Below, piece by piece: positions 36,101 through 38,822 of a DNA stretch of 38,822 bases. How positions within the stretch are numbered: position 1 is the first letter of the stretch; every line of letters starts with the position of its first letter. Both the position numbers and the translations under genes were made by a program. The notes below the pieces were generated by a model. It was not told the origin of the DNA. It was given only the letters and a program-made list of their open reading frames with translations, and did not search any database. Origin of the DNA: Streptomyces spongiae (GTDB lineage Bacteria; Actinomycetota; Actinomycetes; Streptomycetales; Streptomycetaceae); assembly GCF_009377185.1 (NCBI RefSeq), contig NZ_VJZC01000034.1:1-38822 (forward strand). The letters are read 5' to 3'.

Positions 36101-37666
36101 GCTTACACCGAACTCGCCTACGACGCGGCCGGCAACCGCAGCTCCCTGACCTCCGACGGCCACCGCATGGAGTTCACTCACGATCTCCTCGGCCGTGAGC
36201 TGTCGCGCGGTCTGGGCACGACCGCCTCGCCGGTCGCCATGACCACAGCCTGGGACGTGGCCGGGCGCCCCGTCGCACAGCGGCTGACCGCCCCGGGCGG
36301 GAACGTCCGGGCCCGCACCTACGCGTACCGGGCGGACAACTACGTCACCTCCATCACCGACGAGGCGACGGGTGCCGGCCAACGGATGGAACTGGACCAG
36401 GCAGGGCGCCCGTTGACGGTCACGGCCGAAGGCTGGACCGAGTCCTACGCCTACGACCAGGCCGGCAACCAGACCGAGGCCGCCTGGCCCGACGAGGCGC
36501 ACCGCACCGACGCCCGCGGCCCGCGTACCTACAGCGACACCCGTCTGCTCAGTGCCGGTGCAGTCCGGTACGAATACGACGACGCGGGCCGCATGGTGCT
36601 GCGGCAGAAGCGCCGCCTGTCGAAGAAGCCCGACACCTGGCGCTACGAATGGGACGCCGAGGACCACCTGGTCTCCTGCGTCACGCCCGACGGCACCCGG
36701 TGGCGCTACACCTATGACCCGATGGGCCGCCGCACCGCCAAGTACCGCATGGCGGAGGACGGCGTCACGGCGGCCGAAACGGTGTACTTCACCTGGGACA
36801 AAACGCGCCTCGCCGAGCAGACGGACAGCACCACCGGAGTCACCATCACGTGGGACCACGACGGACACCGCCCCCTCACGCAGCTGGAGCGCAAGCCGAG
36901 GAGCCAGGACGAGTTCGACTCCCGCTTCTTCGCCATCGTCACCGACCTCGTCGGCACCCCCACCGAACTCGTCGACGAGCAGGGCGACAGCGCCTGGCGC
37001 TCCCGCACCACCCTGTGGGGCGTCACCACACGCAACCGGGACGCGATCGCTCACACACCGCTGCGTTTCCCGGGACAGTATGAAGACCCCGAAACGGGTC
37101 TGCACTACAACTACTTCCGGCACTACGACCCCGAGACTGCCCGCTACACGACGCCGGACCCGCTCGGCCTCGAACCCGCCCCCAACCCCCGCGCCTATCC
37201 GCACAATCCCCATACGTGGTTCGACCCCCTCGGGCTCGCACCGTGCGACGAGCTGGAGAGCCTTGCCAAGGAAGTGGCCGACCAGGCGCCCCTGAATAGC
37301 CAGGGGTGGCGGACGGTCGCCGCGGTCCGTGACAACCAGGGAACTACGTGGGTGGCCGGCACGAGTAATGGCAAATTGACTGAGCTGCAGAAGAACCTCG
37401 TCACGACTCGGGGGGCCACACCCCTGGACAACAAACAGTACATTTCTCCGACGGTGATGAAGGGCCCTCACGCGGAGGAGAACCTTCTGGAATGGATCGA
37501 CAGGATTGGTCGGAAGCCCACATACGGTGCAGCCAGTCGCAGCGTGTGCGACGGCGTCTGCCCAAATCTCATCTGGCGTTTCGGAGGAAAGATAGAGGGG
37601 CCCATACACACCGGAGACCGTGGAACGAAGATTCGACATTTCCAGTTTCCAGCCAATATCCAGTAA
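33158..37666 (+). CDS. Rhs/YD-repeat polymorphic toxin with C-terminal deaminase-like tip
   Basis: 1502 aa. I start at ATG 33158 (GGTGAGG upstream), since the longer frame is a shadow of the preceding gene. Residues 1-200: helical, coiled-coil, T7SS-type targeting region. Around 215-310: hydrophobic segments (GIISAVLGVVALLIPG, VLGVVGMVAGGAALL). From ~330: DUF6531-like entry (CETDPVDVASGEMLLTQTDL), followed by many YD repeats (YTYDxLGR type) to ~1340. The cage ends at DPLGLEP and FDPLGLAP. The last ~140 residues are the toxin: strands TVAAVRDNQGTTWVAGTSNG, His1438-Ala-Glu1440 (KGPHAEEN) and Cys1464/Cys1468 (SVCDGVCP), the zinc-binding HAE...CxxxC set of deaminase-fold toxins. The target (DNA, RNA or nucleotide) is unknown. 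The tip appears less GC-rich than the core. Confidence 0.88.
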   Translation: MARPAVSEWESVFGFSDDPTPGDAEVLGDLARSYRSVADNAGDALPLVSGLENQQVGEGKTMDKLRDKLGDLAEQVRKLHSSYDQAAGALDTYVHSLLDQQRNADNALEKGREAKERLASATAVVLAAGAEIGRLDGAEHPPDDTEARASTRRALDEAHSKQSTAQMQADDAQADLDAARMLAEDARQVREEDAAVAAQKLDDAKDESVAGYSLWDKIKKTLSTALGIISAVLGVVALLIPGLQGLGIALTIGSIVAGAASLGINISVMAETGEWNIAEIVLGVVGMVAGGAALLKGVGGIGAALKNVKPGSMKNLLGGFRLFGRGPKSRKCETDPVDVASGEMLLTQTDLELPGILPLVITRTHLSTYRYGQFFGPSWASTLDERLEVDDRGRALWAREDGSILTYPSLPATGSDEQAWPEEGPRLPLTSAGTGTTGEVTYRITDPHTGLVRTFTDNPDDDNGLHWLTRWHDRNDNEVNVTRLEDGTPTSLVHSGGYRVDVHCTAGLLTQLTVSTPEGPVEVMSYQHDADGNLTHVANSSGQPLVFGYDDESRITSWTDRNDSTYRYVYDDDNRVTQTIGPEGYLSSRWSYDPDQQQTHYTDACGATTVYQLNELYQVTAETDPLGHTTTSEWDRYDNLLARTDALGNTTRYEYDRAHNRTVIELPDGSRSTATYNELNLPLSSTGHDGTTWHSEYDERGNLTAMTAPDGATFRFTLDRAGAIATATDASGAAATYENDDAGLPLFVTDASGGTAMLERDAFGRPTVLTDPLGAITRTVWTVEGHVSERTTHDGRSEHLTWDGEGNCLTHTTPAGGTTSFEYTHFDKLAARIEPDGARCTYVYDAQLRLTRVTNPQGLNWDYTYDHVGNLIEEADFDNREIRYAHDALGRVTSRTTPLGQEIGYTYNELGQLTSKDAAGVRTDYTYDAAGALIRAVSPTSTLTFERDIMGNLLSQTVDDRTTHYTYDVLGRRTSRTTPTGAYTELAYDAAGNRSSLTSDGHRMEFTHDLLGRELSRGLGTTASPVAMTTAWDVAGRPVAQRLTAPGGNVRARTYAYRADNYVTSITDEATGAGQRMELDQAGRPLTVTAEGWTESYAYDQAGNQTEAAWPDEAHRTDARGPRTYSDTRLLSAGAVRYEYDDAGRMVLRQKRRLSKKPDTWRYEWDAEDHLVSCVTPDGTRWRYTYDPMGRRTAKYRMAEDGVTAAETVYFTWDKTRLAEQTDSTTGVTITWDHDGHRPLTQLERKPRSQDEFDSRFFAIVTDLVGTPTELVDEQGDSAWRSRTTLWGVTTRNRDAIAHTPLRFPGQYEDPETGLHYNYFRHYDPETARYTTPDPLGLEPAPNPRAYPHNPHTWFDPLGLAPCDELESLAKEVADQAPLNSQGWRTVAAVRDNQGTTWVAGTSNGKLTELQKNLVTTRGATPLDNKQYISPTVMKGPHAEENLLEWIDRIGRKPTYGAASRSVCDGVCPNLIWRFGGKIEGPIHTGDRGTKIRHFQFPANIQ

Positions 37667-37725
37667 GTTGACCGGTGCGGGCGCGAAACAGCACCCATGG
37701 AGCCCCATGAGGAACGGGAAGCCAC

Positions 37726-38742
37726 ATGCCCGAAGAAATGGCCCCTCAAATCATCGGCCAGGAGACCGTCGAAGGAGTCGCGGAAGCCTGGGGACGCCAT
37801 GAGGGGAGGCAGTTCCGGGATGGGATGTTGCGGCTGGTGACACGCTCCACGGAGCTGGTGGCTGTCAGGACGATACGTTCGTCCACCCAGCCGCCGCTCT
37901 TTTCCGCCGACTTCCTCTCTGTCCCGTTGGTGGACCTCGCCGAGTGCTATTACGTGACTCCTGCCAGGGGTGGCGTCGCGGCGTCCCGGCATGACTCGGT
38001 CTCGTATCACTCCCGTAGTGGTGCGGTCGAGTGGAGCTTCAGGCACTTTCCCTGGAGTGACACCGGCAGCGGAGCCTGCGCGGAAACCCCGGACAGGCGC
38101 CATCTACTCGCCGTCGTTCCCGGAACTCCCGACGATGCAGGGGAATATCCGGGTGACCGCTGCGTTCTTCTCGAATCGGAAACCGGGGAAGTGATCGACG
38201 AGACGCTTCTCCCCTCATTCTCCGCCTTCTACGCCCTGGAGGCTCCCTTTCGGCAGACCTCGACCTTTTTTCTGTCCGCAGGGCAGGGCCAGGACGATGC
38301 GTATTCCTGGAAGGTGGACATTGCGGATGGCTGTCTGCACCTCACGGAGCTGGCATCGGGCATGGAGCGTGTGACGGGTGCGCAGCACGACAGAGTTCTG
38401 GTGCAGCATGTCGGTGGCCTCCGGTTGCAGGTGCGGAGTGCTGTCCCCGACGGGCCTCCGCACGTCGAATCCGAGGTGTACTCGGCGGATTTGAGGGCCG
38501 ATAAGGAGTCGTACATCACGGGTGACTCCGGATTTGTCGACGACTCCCGCGTCATTGCCGCTGTGGGCGAAGAGTCGTGGTCTGAAGAAACCGAGCATTT
38601 CCTGCTCGGCGTGGAAGACCTGACTGTTCATCACCGGGTTCGGTACCCGTTTCCGGTCGGCCTGGATCCGAAGGCCCTCGGTGACGGAACGTGGATCACC
38701 TCGAACGGAACCGACGTGCACCGCTGGCGCATCGGGCAGTAG
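37726..38742 (+). CDS. Candidate immunity protein for the Rhs deaminase-like toxin
   Basis: 338 aa; ATG with GGGAAG upstream, 59 nt after the toxin stop. Predominantly beta: repeated strand-turn patterns (RCVLLESETGEVIDE, VLVQHVGGLRLQVRS, SEVYSADLRADKESYITG, LDPKALGDGTWITSNGTD) suggest a beta-propeller-like fold. No enzymatic motif, signal peptide or membrane segment. Position immediately 3' of a polymorphic toxin is the usual place for the cognate immunity gene, and the lower GC bias matches the toxin tip. The length is greater than most deaminase immunity proteins, so an alternative is an unrelated WD40-like protein. No other immunity candidate lies in the window. Confidence 0.6.
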   Translation: MPEEMAPQIIGQETVEGVAEAWGRHEGRQFRDGMLRLVTRSTELVAVRTIRSSTQPPLFSADFLSVPLVDLAECYYVTPARGGVAASRHDSVSYHSRSGAVEWSFRHFPWSDTGSGACAETPDRRHLLAVVPGTPDDAGEYPGDRCVLLESETGEVIDETLLPSFSAFYALEAPFRQTSTFFLSAGQGQDDAYSWKVDIADGCLHLTELASGMERVTGAQHDRVLVQHVGGLRLQVRSAVPDGPPHVESEVYSADLRADKESYITGDSGFVDDSRVIAAVGEESWSEETEHFLLGVEDLTVHHRVRYPFPVGLDPKALGDGTWITSNGTDVHRWRIGQ

Positions 38743-38822
38743 CGAACGCCGGCGAATTCGGGCCAGGCTCCGTGGGGGGCCGGCCCGGACCCGCCCCGCA
38801 TACGAGAGGGCTCCCGCCGAAC

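Overview
This is a high-GC actinomycete chromosome segment, almost certainly from Streptomyces or a close relative. GC-rich codon third positions, GTG/TTG starts, WXG100/Rhs modules, a SigJ-type sigma factor and IS5/IS630 remnants all point that way. Roughly the left third is decayed accessory DNA, the middle (15.6-30.5 kb) is a compact biosynthetic gene cluster, and the right end is a type VII secretion/Rhs polymorphic toxin island.

Left part (1-15.4 kb). A 5'-truncated DUF234 ATPase is followed by a broken XRE regulator and by two tightly coupled minus-strand NTPase genes (1588-4462) that look like an accessory, possibly defensive, module. From 5.0 to 8.7 kb lies a scrapyard: two IS5-type fragments sharing the same terminal repeat on either side of an intact DinB-type gene, a frameshifted hot-dog thioesterase, a tRNA 3'-end fragment plus hairpin (likely an old attachment site), a frameshifted tyrosine integrase and an IS630 fragment. 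Ordinary genes follow: SnoaL-like, methyltransferase, DUF6650, membrane protein, SMI1/KNR4, then a SigJ sigma factor with an NDH-2-like FAD oxidoreductase.

Biosynthetic cluster (15634-30512). Two divergent transcription units start from one intergenic region (18402-18742). Rightward are a flavin reductase, a RebH/PrnA-like tryptophan halogenase, a HemN-like radical SAM enzyme, four consecutive ATP-grasp ligases (one circularly permuted), a small ABM-like protein, an MFS exporter and an amino-acid permease. Most of these genes overlap by 1-4 nt. Leftward are a freestanding B3/B4 (PheT editing-type) protein, an unrecognised protein and a large tryptophan-2,3-dioxygenase-like heme protein. No NRPS or PKS is present. 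The inferred product is a chlorinated tryptophan- or kynurenine-derived oligopeptide built by ATP-grasp ligases. The B3/B4 protein may clear tRNA mischarged with the unusual amino acid. I consider this the most likely undescribed system in the window.

Right end (31.7-38.8 kb). Two WXG100-like proteins and an accessory protein precede a 1502-residue Rhs/YD-repeat protein whose C-terminal tip carries HAE and CxxxC motifs of a deaminase-fold toxin. It is followed by a 338-residue protein that is the candidate immunity factor. The toxin tip and the following gene look less GC-biased than the Rhs core, consistent with tip exchange.
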